Source: CAVPLM01 sp963713545 (lineage in GTDB: Bacteria; Actinomycetota; Thermoleophilia; RBG-16-64-13). Taken from it: DNA of 64,000 bases. Shown here piece after piece: positions 40,294-48,935 of this stretch (positions within the stretch are counted from its first letter, which is position 1; each line of letters opens with the position of its first letter). A program made the translations under genes and the position numbers. The stretch is from the NCBI GenBank assembly GCA_963713545.1, contig CAVQME010000002.1, positions 434,001 to 498,000 of the forward strand, read 5' to 3'. The notes beneath the pieces were generated by a model. It made no database searches, was not told where the DNA came from, and saw only the letters and a program-made list of their open reading frames with translations.

Positions 40294-41337
40294 TCACCAT
40301 TCGAAGTCGCGCGCCTTCTGCTGCGTATCCTCCGGGGGGACGAACGTGTCGTCTATGTCGTCGGGCTGCCGTCCGAAAAAGAACCCCCCCGTCGGCTCAT
40401 CGGATTCCGGGGGCTCGGCCGATTCTAGAAGCCCAGCGGACTCCACGGGCTCCGCGGCGGCGGGCTCGGCAACCGAGGCTCCGGCGGCAAACCCTGCCAC
40501 GGCGGTCTCGGCGGTCGGCATCTCTCCGGTGCTCTCCTCGAACACCGGAGCCACCATCGTATCGGCCGCGGCCTCTTCAGCTCCCGTGCCTGTAGCGGCG
40601 TAGACACCCTCATCGGCCGTCGTGGCGCCGATTGCCAGGGCGCCTTCGGTTTCATCCGCCGCGGTCACGAGAGGAGCAAAGGAGGTCAACCCCGCCTCGG
40701 TCTCCTCGGTGGGCACCTCGTCTTCGATCACCGCCCCCAATGGCGATGCGACCACCGCGGACGGTGCGACCGCCTCGGGGGCTACAGCCGGCTGTGGCTC
40801 AGCCGCTGCCTCCGGCGGAGGTACGACGAGCGGAGGCGCCGGCTCGCTCGCAGCTTCAGCCGCGACGGCCTGGGGCTCGGCGGTGGGCGTGGAGAGGGTG
40901 GCGTCGTTGAGAAGTTTGAGATGGCCCTCCAGCAACGAACGGAACTTGTAACGGAAATCCTCTTCCAGATGTTTCAACTGGATCAGAGCCTGCTGCACCC
41001 GCTGGGTCTCGCTGTAGGACTCGCTCACTATCTCTCGGGCCTTGAGCTCGGCCTCCTGCAGGATCAGCTCGCCCTCCTTGCGCGCGTTCGCCTTCATCTC
41101 GTCGGACTGCAGTTGGGCCGAGATCAGGGTCTTCTCGAGGGCATCCCTCATCTGCGCGTGGCCCGCTATCTGTTCCTCGAGGCGCTGCACGCGGTCGGTC
41201 AGCTCGATGTTTTCCTGAAAGAGGCGCTCGAATTCGTCGGCCACGTCGTCGAGGAAAACATCGACCTCCTCGTCGGAATAGCCGCGCATCGACCGTTTGA
41301 ATTCCTTGCGCCGGATGTCGAGAGGCGTCACTTTCAC
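40294..41337 (-). CDS. divIVA: DivIVA-domain cell division/polarity protein
   Basis: 347 residues. The first 60 are the membrane-binding DivIVA domain (T-P-L-D-I-R-R-K-E-F near 4-13, G-Y-S-D-E-E-V-D-V-F-L-D near 19-30). A coiled coil follows to about residue 150. The last 190 residues are a low-complexity Ala/Glu/Pro/Val tail ending in acidic text. DivIVA senses negative membrane curvature and recruits partners to poles or septa. The long acidic tail is unusual in composition but common in actinobacterial DivIVA/Wag31 proteins. Confidence 0.93.
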   Translation of the reverse strand: MKVTPLDIRRKEFKRSMRGYSDEEVDVFLDDVADEFERLFQENIELTDRVQRLEEQIAGHAQMRDALEKTLISAQLQSDEMKANARKEGELILQEAELKAREIVSESYSETQRVQQALIQLKHLEEDFRYKFRSLLEGHLKLLNDATLSTPTAEPQAVAAEAASEPAPPLVVPPPEAAAEPQPAVAPEAVAPSAVVASPLGAVIEDEVPTEETEAGLTSFAPLVTAADETEGALAIGATTADEGVYAATGTGAEEAAADTMVAPVFEESTGEMPTAETAVAGFAAGASVAEPAAAEPVESAGLLESAEPPESDEPTGGFFFGRQPDDIDDTFVPPEDTQQKARDFEW

Positions 41338-41400
41338 TTCGCTCTCCCTTCGCTGGGGATGTCCCGCCCTTTAGAAGTCTGTGCCCCTGCTCGTCTTATA

Positions 41401-42243
41401 CTATTCAATCACGTGTGACGGGTGTGCGTCTGACTCCTCATGGGCGCGGGTCACTGCCGCCTCCGCTGCCCGCAAGAACGCGCCCCGCACGCCCATGTCC
41501 TCCAGGACGGCCAGACCGGCGATAGTGGTGCCCCCCGGAGAGGCCACCTGGTCCTTGAGATCGGCCGGTGAACCAGCCTGAGCGCCAAGCAGGAGGGCAG
41601 TGGCCAGCAGAGTCTGGCGGACGAACACTCGAGCCACATCACGAGGCAGGCCGGCATTCACCGCACCGTCCTCCAACCCCTCCAGAGCCAAGGCCAGAAA
41701 GCCGACAGACGCGCTCGCCACCACCCCGGCGGCTTCTAGATGATCCTCGGTAATCAGCTCCACTGCTCCCAAGCGACGCAGAGGGCCGGCCGCCCGCTCT
41801 AGTGAGTCTTCCGAGGTCCCGGGTTCAGGGCACAGCGCGACCAGGCCCCCCTCTGGTACAGCCGGGTCGAGGGCGACCCGTAGCAGAGCCGGGCCCGGCC
41901 CCAACGCCCCGCGTAGAAGCTCGAGGGTCACCCCGGCCGAAGAAACGACGACTACCCCGTCTTTGCCCAGACGTGAGGCGAGTGTCTCCAGAGCGGCCAC
42001 AGTGTCTTCCGGTTCGGCCGACACCAGGATGATGTCGGAACGATCCGCAAGCTCATCCACGGAGGCCACTACCGACACGCCGGGGCTTCCGACAAGCTCG
42101 GCGCCATAGGCGCCGGTCGGATCGAGCATGACCAGATGGAGGGGTTCGGACGAACGAGACCGGCCCCGGGCCAAGGCCAAGAGAACACCGCCTGTGCCGA
42201 TCACTCCAAGGGTCGGCAGTGAGCCGCCGGGGCCTGCGGCCAT
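41401..42243 (-). CDS. Pyrroline-5-carboxylate reductase-like protein (ProC-like)
   Basis: 280 residues. The C-terminal half has the ProC dimerisation signature D-Q-V-A-S-P-G-G-T-T near residues 230-239 and helices like those of P5C reductase. The N-terminal NAD(P) loop is G-V-I-G-T-G-G-V-L instead of the usual G-x-G-N-M-G. ProC reduces pyrroline-5-carboxylate to proline; whether this one does so is uncertain, since ProC paralogues next to sepF are often of unknown role. Its ATG overlaps the sepF stop by one base. Confidence 0.8.
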   Translation of the reverse strand: MAAGPGGSLPTLGVIGTGGVLLALARGRSRSSEPLHLVMLDPTGAYGAELVGSPGVSVVASVDELADRSDIILVSAEPEDTVAALETLASRLGKDGVVVVSSAGVTLELLRGALGPGPALLRVALDPAVPEGGLVALCPEPGTSEDSLERAAGPLRRLGAVELITEDHLEAAGVVASASVGFLALALEGLEDGAVNAGLPRDVARVFVRQTLLATALLLGAQAGSPADLKDQVASPGGTTIAGLAVLEDMGVRGAFLRAAEAAVTRAHEESDAHPSHVIE

Positions 42244-42794
42244 CAGTACTGGTTGAAGAAGCCTTTTTCCAGGAGACGCTGACGCTCCTCAGCCGATACC
42301 TCGACGTTCTTGGGGGTGAGCAGGAAGACCTTGTCGGCCACGCGCTGCATACCCCCATCGAGGGCATAGGTGAGACCGCTCGCGAAATCGATGAGCCTCT
42401 TGGCCAGGTCAGTCTCGGCGGACTGCAGGTTGAGGATCACCGGGATGTCGCTTTTGAACTTGTCGGCGATGATCTGCGCGTCGTTGAAGTTCTTGGGCAT
42501 GACTAGGTGAACGCGCACCTGAGGCTGTTCCACGGCGGTCGGAAGAGGCCGGACGGAGGCCCCACGCCCCGACGAAGAACCGCGTGGACTCCCGTAGTCC
42601 TCACTATAGATGTCGTCGAAATCGGTCGATTGGCGCCGCCTGCCGCTTTGCTCGATCTTCCTCACGTTGGCCCGCTCCTTGTACGTGGATTCGATATCCG
42701 GCTGTGCGGTCAGAGTCTCGTCGTCGTAGTCCTCGTCTTCATCGGCCAGACCGAAGTACACGAGCGTCTTGTGCCACATGCCTCCGAGAGCCAT
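42243..42794 (-). CDS. sepF: SepF, FtsZ membrane anchor
   Basis: 183 residues. An N-terminal amphipathic stretch (M-W-H-K-T-L-V-Y-F-G-L-A) followed by an acidic linker, then the SepF core: V-H-L-V-M-P-K-N-F-N-D-A-Q near 95-107 and V-I-L-N-L-Q-S near 118-124. SepF polymerises on the membrane and binds the FtsZ C-terminal tail. As there is no ftsA in the cluster, it is the probable main FtsZ tether. Ten bases separate it from yggS. Confidence 0.96.
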   Translation of the reverse strand: MALGGMWHKTLVYFGLADEDEDYDDETLTAQPDIESTYKERANVRKIEQSGRRRQSTDFDDIYSEDYGSPRGSSSGRGASVRPLPTAVEQPQVRVHLVMPKNFNDAQIIADKFKSDIPVILNLQSAETDLAKRLIDFASGLTYALDGGMQRVADKVFLLTPKNVEVSAEERQRLLEKGFFNQY

Positions 42795-42804
42795 CCCTTC
42801 CTCC

Positions 42805-43491
42805 TTATGCGTTGGAGAGAAGCGCGGAACCCAACCTCACGATGGTCGCGCCCTCCTCGACGGCTATTTGGTAATCGTTGCTCATACCCATGGATAGTTC
42901 GGAGAGTTCGTAGCGGCTGGCAAACGTAGCGGCCAAACGGTCGCGGAGTTCGCGCAGACCTCTGAAAAGTGGCCGTGCTTCCTCCGGATCGTCCACCAGA
43001 GGAGCCATGGTCATGAGACCCGCGAACGTCACGCTCCGATAGGCCGCAGCCCGCTCCAGGAAGGTCTCCGCGGCCGCCGGGAGGATACCATACTTGCTTT
43101 CCTCCCCACTCACGTTGACCTCCAGGAGCACTCGCACTTCTGTCTCTGCTCTCTTTTCAAGCTCCTCCACCAGAGAGATCGAGTCGACCGAATGGATCAG
43201 CGACACACAAGGCAGGACCTGCCGCACCTTGCGGCTCTGCAGATGGCCGATGAAGTGGAACTCGAAGACCTCGCTCCACCTGCGCCATTTCTGCTCCAAC
43301 TCATCTGCCCTGTTCTCCCCGACGAGCCGGATTCCTGCTCCGTGAAGAGCCGCCATCTCTTCCACCGAGAAGTATTTGGATGCCACAAGCAGGCGAGGCG
43401 ACTCCATCCATCCCCCGCTGATACGGGCCTGCTCGAGTCGCTCCTCCACCTCGGCCAGGTTGGCCCGCAACTGTTCCGGGCCTATGTTCAC
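42805..43491 (-). CDS. yggS: YggS/PROSC-family PLP-binding protein
   Basis: 228 residues from the GTG that overlaps the pgeF stop (GTGA). Alanine-racemase-like TIM barrel: L-V-A-S-K-Y near residue 32 contains the PLP Lys, G-E-N-R-A-D-E near 52-58, F-H-F-I-G-H-L-Q near 74-81, and S-M-G-M-S-N-D-Y near 202-209. It buffers pyridoxal phosphate rather than catalysing a known reaction. Conserved neighbour of sepF and pgeF in Gram-positive division clusters. Confidence 0.94.
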   Translation of the reverse strand: MNIGPEQLRANLAEVEERLEQARISGGWMESPRLLVASKYFSVEEMAALHGAGIRLVGENRADELEQKWRRWSEVFEFHFIGHLQSRKVRQVLPCVSLIHSVDSISLVEELEKRAETEVRVLLEVNVSGEESKYGILPAAAETFLERAAAYRSVTFAGLMTMAPLVDDPEEARPLFRGLRELRDRLAATFASRYELSELSMGMSNDYQIAVEEGATIVRLGSALLSNA

Positions 43492-44453
43492 CCCTCTACC
43501 GTCCAGACGATGCAGCCCTGCCGGCCGGTCACCGGGCCCTCTCGGCGGTAGGAATAGAAGAACTCTTTGTTGCAGGCCGTGCACAGCCTGGGGTTGACCA
43601 CCTGGCCTTCGTTCACACCCACCTCGGCGAGCGCCTTCGTGACGGCAGCCCACAGGTCGATCCGGTAGACGCCCGCGACCCCTGAGCCGTCCGCAGTCGG
43701 AGCGTCCGCCTCAGGACCGGCCAGGCCCGCCCGGCCGCCCGGCCGCCCTTCGGCCGGTGCGGGCTCGGCCAGGCCTGGCGCAACGACCACCTCCGAGCCG
43801 TAGCGGGCAGTGAACGCCTGGGCGACGTCCTCCCCGACGGTGAAGCAGCACGGCCCGATGCTGGGACCGATGACCGCCCCTCCTGGTGGTGAGGTCATAG
43901 CCCGGCCCCCTTGCTGAACGACACCCCCGAGGATCCCGCGCCAACCCCCGTGGACCACAGCCATATCCACCTCGCCGACCAGGACGACTGGGACGCAGTC
44001 GGCGAACAGCAGCAACGCAGCTAGGCCGCTATCCAGATTGGGGTTGAGCGTCAGGCCGTCGCACGGAGTGCCGTCATGGTCCCGCACGTATTCCGCGGCT
44101 CCGACGACGCGAACACCGTGGGCTTGGAGCGGATTGACGAAGCGGCGACCGATGCCGGCCCCGGCCCCCGCCACGGCGTCATCGGCCTCCAGGATGCCCA
44201 TGACCCGAGCGCGGTTCCTTTCTATCGCGCCGGGCTCATCGGCGGAGCGAGCATCGAGGTTGAGGGACGCGAAAGGCCCTTCACTGATTCCGCCCAGCCT
44301 GCTGGTGAAGACGGTGCGGAAGACACCCGGCAGCTCGGCCTCCAAGAAGACGGTGGGACCCGACTCGCGCACCTCCAACCGAGAGCGGGCCCTGGGATCG
44401 ATCCGTTCTCTTAGCGCTGAGCCGAGTGACCCTTCACCAACGTTGGCAGTCAC
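43488..44453 (-). CDS. pgeF: Peptidoglycan editing factor PgeF / multicopper-type laccase-domain protein
   Basis: 321 residues from the GTG eight bases after the ftsZ stop, with AAGGA ten bases upstream. Cu-oxidase_4 fold: F-A-S-L-N-L near residues 54-59, Q-A-H-G near 101, A-D-C-V-P-V-V-L and A-V-V-H-G-G-W-R-G, then G-P-C-C-F. The His/Cys/His set of the zinc site is present. Family members hydrolyse purine nucleosides or remove misplaced L-Ser from muropeptide precursors. A Pro/Gly/Ala-rich insertion of about 45 residues precedes the final Y-R-I-D-L strand. Confidence 0.9.
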   Translation of the reverse strand: MTANVGEGSLGSALRERIDPRARSRLEVRESGPTVFLEAELPGVFRTVFTSRLGGISEGPFASLNLDARSADEPGAIERNRARVMGILEADDAVAGAGAGIGRRFVNPLQAHGVRVVGAAEYVRDHDGTPCDGLTLNPNLDSGLAALLLFADCVPVVLVGEVDMAVVHGGWRGILGGVVQQGGRAMTSPPGGAVIGPSIGPCCFTVGEDVAQAFTARYGSEVVVAPGLAEPAPAEGRPGGRAGLAGPEADAPTADGSGVAGVYRIDLWAAVTKALAEVGVNEGQVVNPRLCTACNKEFFYSYRREGPVTGRQGCIVWTVEG

Positions 44454-44461
44454 ACCAGGCG

Positions 44462-45559
44462 CTAGTCCTTGTCGCGCAGGAACCGAGGGATGTCCAGCAC
44501 ATCCTCGTCCATCTCGAACGTATGGGTCTGAGGCGGGATCACATCCGCGGCCGCAGCCGGCCTCGGGACAGCCGCTTCGACTGAGTTGTCGGCCAGCCTG
44601 TCGGCTCGTTGCAGCCGGTCGAAACCCGTAGCGATCACGGTCACCCGCATCTGTTCGCCAAGCGACTCGTCGATGACCGCGCCGAAGATCACGTTCGCTT
44701 CTGTGTCGGCAGCGGTGGAGATGATCTCGGCCGCCTCGTTCACCTCGAAGAGACCCATGTCCGGGCCCCCGCTGATGTTGAGTAGGATGCCGGTCGCTCC
44801 CTCGATGGAGGATTCGAGCAAGGGCGACGAGATCGCCGATTTGGCCGCCTCCACGCCGCGGTTCTCGCCACTGGCAACACCGATGCCCATGAGGGCGGAG
44901 CCTGCGTCGCGCATGATCGTCCGTACGTCGGCGAAGTCGAGGTTGATGAGTCCGGGGACCGTGATCAGATCGGTGATCCCTTGCACCCCCTGGCGCAGCA
45001 CGTCGTCGGCCACCTTGAACGCCTCGATTATCGACGTGCGCTTCTCGACCACCTGCAGCAGGCGGTCGTTGGGGATGATGATCAGCGTGTCGACCTTCTT
45101 GGCGAGGGCCTCGATGCCACCCTCGGCCAGAGACGCCCTCTTGCGTCCCTCGAAGCCGAACGGTTTCGTCACCACCCCCACCGTGAGCGCGCCCAACTCC
45201 CGCGCGATCTCCGCAATCACCGGGGCTCCGCCGGTGCCGGTGCCGCCGCCCTTGCCGGCGGTCACGAACACCATGTCGGCCCCCTTGAGGATCTCCCGGA
45301 TCTCGTCCCGGCTTTCCTCCGCGGCCGCCCGCCCCACTTCGGGATTCGCACCTGCCCCTAGGCCCCGGGTTATCTTTCCACCGATGTGCAATTTCACGTC
45401 GGCGTCGCACATCAAGAGAGCCTGAGCGTCGGTGTTCACGGCAATGAACTCAACGCCCCTCAGTCCGGCATCGACCATCCGGTTGACGGCGTTGGTACCT
45501 CCGCCGCCGACCCCTACTACCTTTATCACCGCCAGGTAGCTGGATCCCGTGTCGCTCAT
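44462..45559 (-). CDS. ftsZ: Cell division GTPase FtsZ
   Basis: 365 residues. V-G-G-G-G-T-N-A-V-N-R-M near 17-28, the tubulin signature A-G-K-G-G-G-T-G-T-G-G-A-P near 100-112, and the synergy residues in N-L-D-F-A-D. The G-G-A-P version of the signature is the one typical of actinobacteria. The C-terminal peptide D-I-P-R-F-L-R-D is the docking site for SepF. ATG has GGAGG ten bases upstream. Preceded by a 197-base gap after ftsQ that probably contains its own promoter, though I could not define one. Confidence 0.98.
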   Translation of the reverse strand: MSDTGSSYLAVIKVVGVGGGGTNAVNRMVDAGLRGVEFIAVNTDAQALLMCDADVKLHIGGKITRGLGAGANPEVGRAAAEESRDEIREILKGADMVFVTAGKGGGTGTGGAPVIAEIARELGALTVGVVTKPFGFEGRKRASLAEGGIEALAKKVDTLIIIPNDRLLQVVEKRTSIIEAFKVADDVLRQGVQGITDLITVPGLINLDFADVRTIMRDAGSALMGIGVASGENRGVEAAKSAISSPLLESSIEGATGILLNISGGPDMGLFEVNEAAEIISTAADTEANVIFGAVIDESLGEQMRVTVIATGFDRLQRADRLADNSVEAAVPRPAAAADVIPPQTHTFEMDEDVLDIPRFLRDKD

Positions 45560-45756
45560 AATCCTCGGACCTCCACACTCATCGAATCACAGGACTCTAA
45601 CTCGAGTCTTCCTGCCAATCCCTCAACCATGACTTGATACTTGCACCGATGCCACGTGGGCGATAACACCCGGGACATCCCCCAAATGATCGTCAGCCTG
45701 CATTCGTCAGTACGCGCTGCGTTCCCCTATTCCTTCTAGCAGGCACAATACCACGT

Positions 45757-46521
45757 TCATTCCGCGTTGACAGCTGGTCTGTCGGGCACACGCGCGTCCA
45801 CATAGTGCAATTGCCGGCCATCCCTCAAGTACCGCTCGATGATGGAGGCAGCGACCGTCAACTTCTGCTCGAGTTCTTGAGGTTCGCCCAGTCTCAGCTC
45901 GGTCCCATCTTTGAAGAGGATGGTCAGCTCGCCGCCGGTGGAGACCGCGATGTGACCCAGGGCCGGGAGGGTCTCGGGCAGGTCCTCGGTGGCGACCAAC
46001 TGTGCGAGCGAGAGAGCGCCGGTCAGCATCTCGGGGAGGTTTTCGCCGGGCACGGGACTGATCTCATCCTCGGCCACTATGAGGGGCAGATTCGGTCTGT
46101 TGGCCAGCTCGAGGACCCTTCCATCCTCCGCTACAGACCATATCTGCCCCGACCCGGTGCGAACACGGGCGACGGGCATGCATTCCACGATTTCTACCTC
46201 GAGAGTGTCGGGAAACCGCCGATGGACCTCGACCGAGCGGGCGTAGGGAAGATCGGACAGCTCGGCCTCGATCTGTTCGGTCGACAGCCGGAGGAGGCTG
46301 ACCCCGCGCGCGGCGGCGGTGGCCTCGTAGATCTCTTCGATGGTGACGCGCTCTGTGGGTGTAGCGGTGACCCGCTTCACGGCGAAGACGTCCGAGGAGC
46401 GCAGCCAGAGGAACAATGCTGCGCAGGCTATCACCACCACGATGACGGCCACAATCGTCGCCCGCTTTCGACCTCGCTCCCGCCCTACCGTGCGCCGGCG
46501 GGCACGGACGCGCCTATCCAT
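45757..46521 (-). CDS. ftsQ: Cell division protein FtsQ/DivIB
   Basis: 254 residues. Short basic cytoplasmic tail, one membrane helix (about 20-40, V-A-V-I-V-V-V-I-A-C-A), then a POTRA domain (V-F-A-V-K-R-V-T-A) and a beta domain with R-R-F-P-D-T-L-E-V-E-I-V-E. It links early and late divisome proteins through FtsL and FtsB. It overlaps the murB stop by eight bases. FtsB is not seen in the window. Confidence 0.93.
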   Translation of the reverse strand: MDRRVRARRRTVGRERGRKRATIVAVIVVVIACAALFLWLRSSDVFAVKRVTATPTERVTIEEIYEATAAARGVSLLRLSTEQIEAELSDLPYARSVEVHRRFPDTLEVEIVECMPVARVRTGSGQIWSVAEDGRVLELANRPNLPLIVAEDEISPVPGENLPEMLTGALSLAQLVATEDLPETLPALGHIAVSTGGELTILFKDGTELRLGEPQELEQKLTVAASIIERYLRDGRQLHYVDARVPDRPAVNAE

Positions 46522-47518
46522 GGGGGTCCGGCTGCCCCTGGGACTCGGCGGGGAGCGACTCCCAGGGAAACGAAGCCCCCAGCAGTCTGACCTCGGGCTC
46601 CAGAAGGATCCCGCTGTTCCGGTACACTCCCTGTCGCATGAGGGTCATCAACGTAAGCACGTCGGCGGTGGTCGCGTCTCCCAGGTTCACCAAGAAATTG
46701 GCGTGGACGTTGGATACTTCGGCGCCACCCCGTCTCACTCCTTTGAGGCCGGCAGCCTCCAGCAGCTTCCCCGCCCGCTCGCCAGGCGGGTTCTTGAACG
46801 TGCTCCCGAAGCTGCGCACCGAGCGAGGCTGCGTGGTGCGACGCTTGCGCAGCAACGAACGATGGCACTCGAGGATGGACTCTGGGTCACCGCTTGTGAG
46901 TCGCAAACGCGCGGCCGTGACGACCGAGTCTTTGGGCAGCCGGCAGTAACGGTAGCCCCACTCCAGAGCGCCGGCGGAGACCCACTTCTGGCCCGAAGCC
47001 GAGGCCAACTCGACCTCCTCCACCACATCGGCCAAGTACCAACCATAGGCCCCGGCGTTCATGGCCACCCCACCCCCTACGGACCCGGGGATCCCACACG
47101 CGGATTCCAACCCCGAGAGGCCAGCTTCGGCCGCCACCACCGACAGCCTGGTCAGGTAGGTGCCGGCTCCGACTGCGAGGCATACGCGAGTCCCGTTATC
47201 GAGTGGCCGGGGGGGCAGGCCTTCGACGTAGTGGAAGTCCTCGTCGAGCTTGACGAGGACACCGGGATACCCCCGGTCGGCGACGAGCAGATTGGAGCCC
47301 GCCCCGAGGCTGGACCACGGACATCCGCTCGACTCGATGAGCTCCAAAGCGGTCACGAGAGCGCGGGGTGAGGCGACCGTGACCAGCAGGCCGACGCTAC
47401 CTCCTGTACCGATCGTCGTGAACGGCGCGGCGGGAGCTTTGGCCCACAGACGCACGCCCTCGACGGGGCGCAGGTTGTCGGCGAGGGATTCGAGAGAAGA
47501 CGTAGCCCGGTCCGCCAA
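46514..47518 (-). CDS. murB: UDP-N-acetylmuramate dehydrogenase
   Basis: 334 residues. FAD-binding motif I-G-T-G-G-S-V near residues 37-43, A-G-S-N-L-L-V-A near 73-80, G-S-V-G-G-G-V-A-M-N-A-G-A-Y-G near 145-159. The catalytic Ser lies in S-F-G-S-T-F-K-N-P and the final Glu in L-L-E-P-E-V-R. It reduces enolpyruvyl-UDP-GlcNAc to UDP-MurNAc with NADPH. The Ser-containing F-K-N-P loop without the Tyr insert marks it as type II. Starts ten bases after murC. Confidence 0.96.
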   Translation of the reverse strand: MADRATSSLESLADNLRPVEGVRLWAKAPAAPFTTIGTGGSVGLLVTVASPRALVTALELIESSGCPWSSLGAGSNLLVADRGYPGVLVKLDEDFHYVEGLPPRPLDNGTRVCLAVGAGTYLTRLSVVAAEAGLSGLESACGIPGSVGGGVAMNAGAYGWYLADVVEEVELASASGQKWVSAGALEWGYRYCRLPKDSVVTAARLRLTSGDPESILECHRSLLRKRRTTQPRSVRSFGSTFKNPPGERAGKLLEAAGLKGVRRGGAEVSNVHANFLVNLGDATTADVLTLMTLMRQGVYRNSGILLEPEVRLLGASFPWESLPAESQGQPDPHG

Positions 47519-47528
47519 GAGTCGCTTC

Positions 47529-48935
47529 TTAAGCCGCGGCGAGGAACCGCTCGCCGACCCGATGCACGTCCCCGGCCCCCAGCGTGAGGATCAGATCACC
47601 GGGCGCGGCCAACCTCTCCAGATAGTCCACTACCGAGGCGAGTCGGGGCAGGTAGGCCACCGGTTTGCAGCGATCGAGCCTGAGCATGCTATCCACGATC
47701 AGCTTGCCGCTCACGCCGGGACGAGGATTTTCTCGGGCTCCGTATACATCCGTCACCACAGCGATATCCGCTTCGAGCAGAGCCTCGGCGAATTCGGCGT
47801 GAAGAAACTCGGTACGCGAGTAAAGATGGGGCTGGAAGACGGCCACCACCCGTGACCACTCCCCTTCGCGGGCGGCTCGTAGAGTAGCCCTGAGCTCTGT
47901 GGGGTGATGGGCGTAATCGTCGACCACGGTCACTCCAGCCCTTTGCCCCTTGATCTGGAACCGGCGAACCGCTCCCCCGAACATGCGGAGGCCCGCGCTG
48001 ATCTGCCCCGGCGCCAACCCCACTTCTGTGAGAGTGGCAAAGCAGGCCAGAGCGTTGAGGACGTTGTGCCTTCCCGGGACTTCCAGACTCGCGTCGGTCA
48101 GCTTCCGGCCGCGTTCCCAGACCTCGAAACTGCTTCCCAGGTGCCGCATGACCACCTCGCGGGCCTGGTAGTCGACCCCGGGGGCGAATCCGTAGGAGCA
48201 GGCACGACAGCCCACCTTCTCCGCCAGGGCGGAGACCCGGGGATCTTCGGCGCAGTAGACCAGCTTGCCCTCGGCCGGCAGCCGCGTGAGGAAGTCGCGG
48301 AACACATCCTCGACTTCTTCGACGTGCAGGTAGTGGCTGTGGTGATCCAGTTCCAGGTTGGTGAGGACGGCCACCTCGGGACGCAGCAGCAGAAGCGACC
48401 CGTCGGATTCATCCGCCTCGCAGACCACGAACCCGCCGGACCCGTTGCGCGCGTTGGAACCCATGTCGTTCAACTCCCCGCCCACCAGGAACGTCGGATC
48501 GAGGCCGGCATCCACCAGGACACGGGTGATCATCGAGGTCGTGGTGGTCTTGCCATGAGTCCCGCAGACCGCAATCCCATGGCCTGAATCCACCAGCCAC
48601 GCCAGAGCCTGCGCACGCTTCACCACCGGGATCCCGCGGCGGACGGCTTCCTGCAGCTCAACATTGTGCGGAGGCACCGCGGAGGAGATCACCACCACGT
48701 CGGGGTGGTCGATGTTCATCGCCTTGTGACCCATCGTGACCGGGACGGAGGCCTTTTCCAACAGATTGACGTAGCGAGAAGGCTTGAGATCCGAGCCTGT
48801 GACGTTATAGCCTCGATCCTTGAAGACCAGGGCGATGCCGCTCATCCCCGCCCCACCGATACCGATGAAGTGGAGGGTCCGCAGCCAAGGGGGAGCGGCT
48901 GTGCTGTTGGTGTTGGTGAAAGTCGGTTCAGTCAT
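47529..48935 (-). CDS. murC: UDP-N-acetylmuramate-L-alanine ligase
   Basis: 468 residues. H-F-I-G-I-G-G-A-G-M-S-G near 23-34 (UDP-binding Rossmann domain), ATP loop V-C-G-T-H-G-K-T-T-T-T near 122-132, D-D-Y-A-H-H-P-T near 346-353 and D-V-Y-G-A-R-E near 395-401. It adds L-Ala to UDP-MurNAc. It overlaps the murG stop by eight bases, indicating coupled translation. Confidence 0.97.
   Translation of the reverse strand: MTEPTFTNTNSTAAPPWLRTLHFIGIGGAGMSGIALVFKDRGYNVTGSDLKPSRYVNLLEKASVPVTMGHKAMNIDHPDVVVISSAVPPHNVELQEAVRRGIPVVKRAQALAWLVDSGHGIAVCGTHGKTTTTSMITRVLVDAGLDPTFLVGGELNDMGSNARNGSGGFVVCEADESDGSLLLLRPEVAVLTNLELDHHSHYLHVEEVEDVFRDFLTRLPAEGKLVYCAEDPRVSALAEKVGCRACSYGFAPGVDYQAREVVMRHLGSSFEVWERGRKLTDASLEVPGRHNVLNALACFATLTEVGLAPGQISAGLRMFGGAVRRFQIKGQRAGVTVVDDYAHHPTELRATLRAAREGEWSRVVAVFQPHLYSRTEFLHAEFAEALLEADIAVVTDVYGARENPRPGVSGKLIVDSMLRLDRCKPVAYLPRLASVVDYLERLAAPGDLILTLGAGDVHRVGERFLAAA

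Noticed and set aside
43488..45410. Apparent 640-residue ftsZ-region/PgeF fusion
   Set aside because: The N-terminal half is a shadow frame of ftsZ; the PgeF GTG at 44453 lies just after the ftsZ stop.
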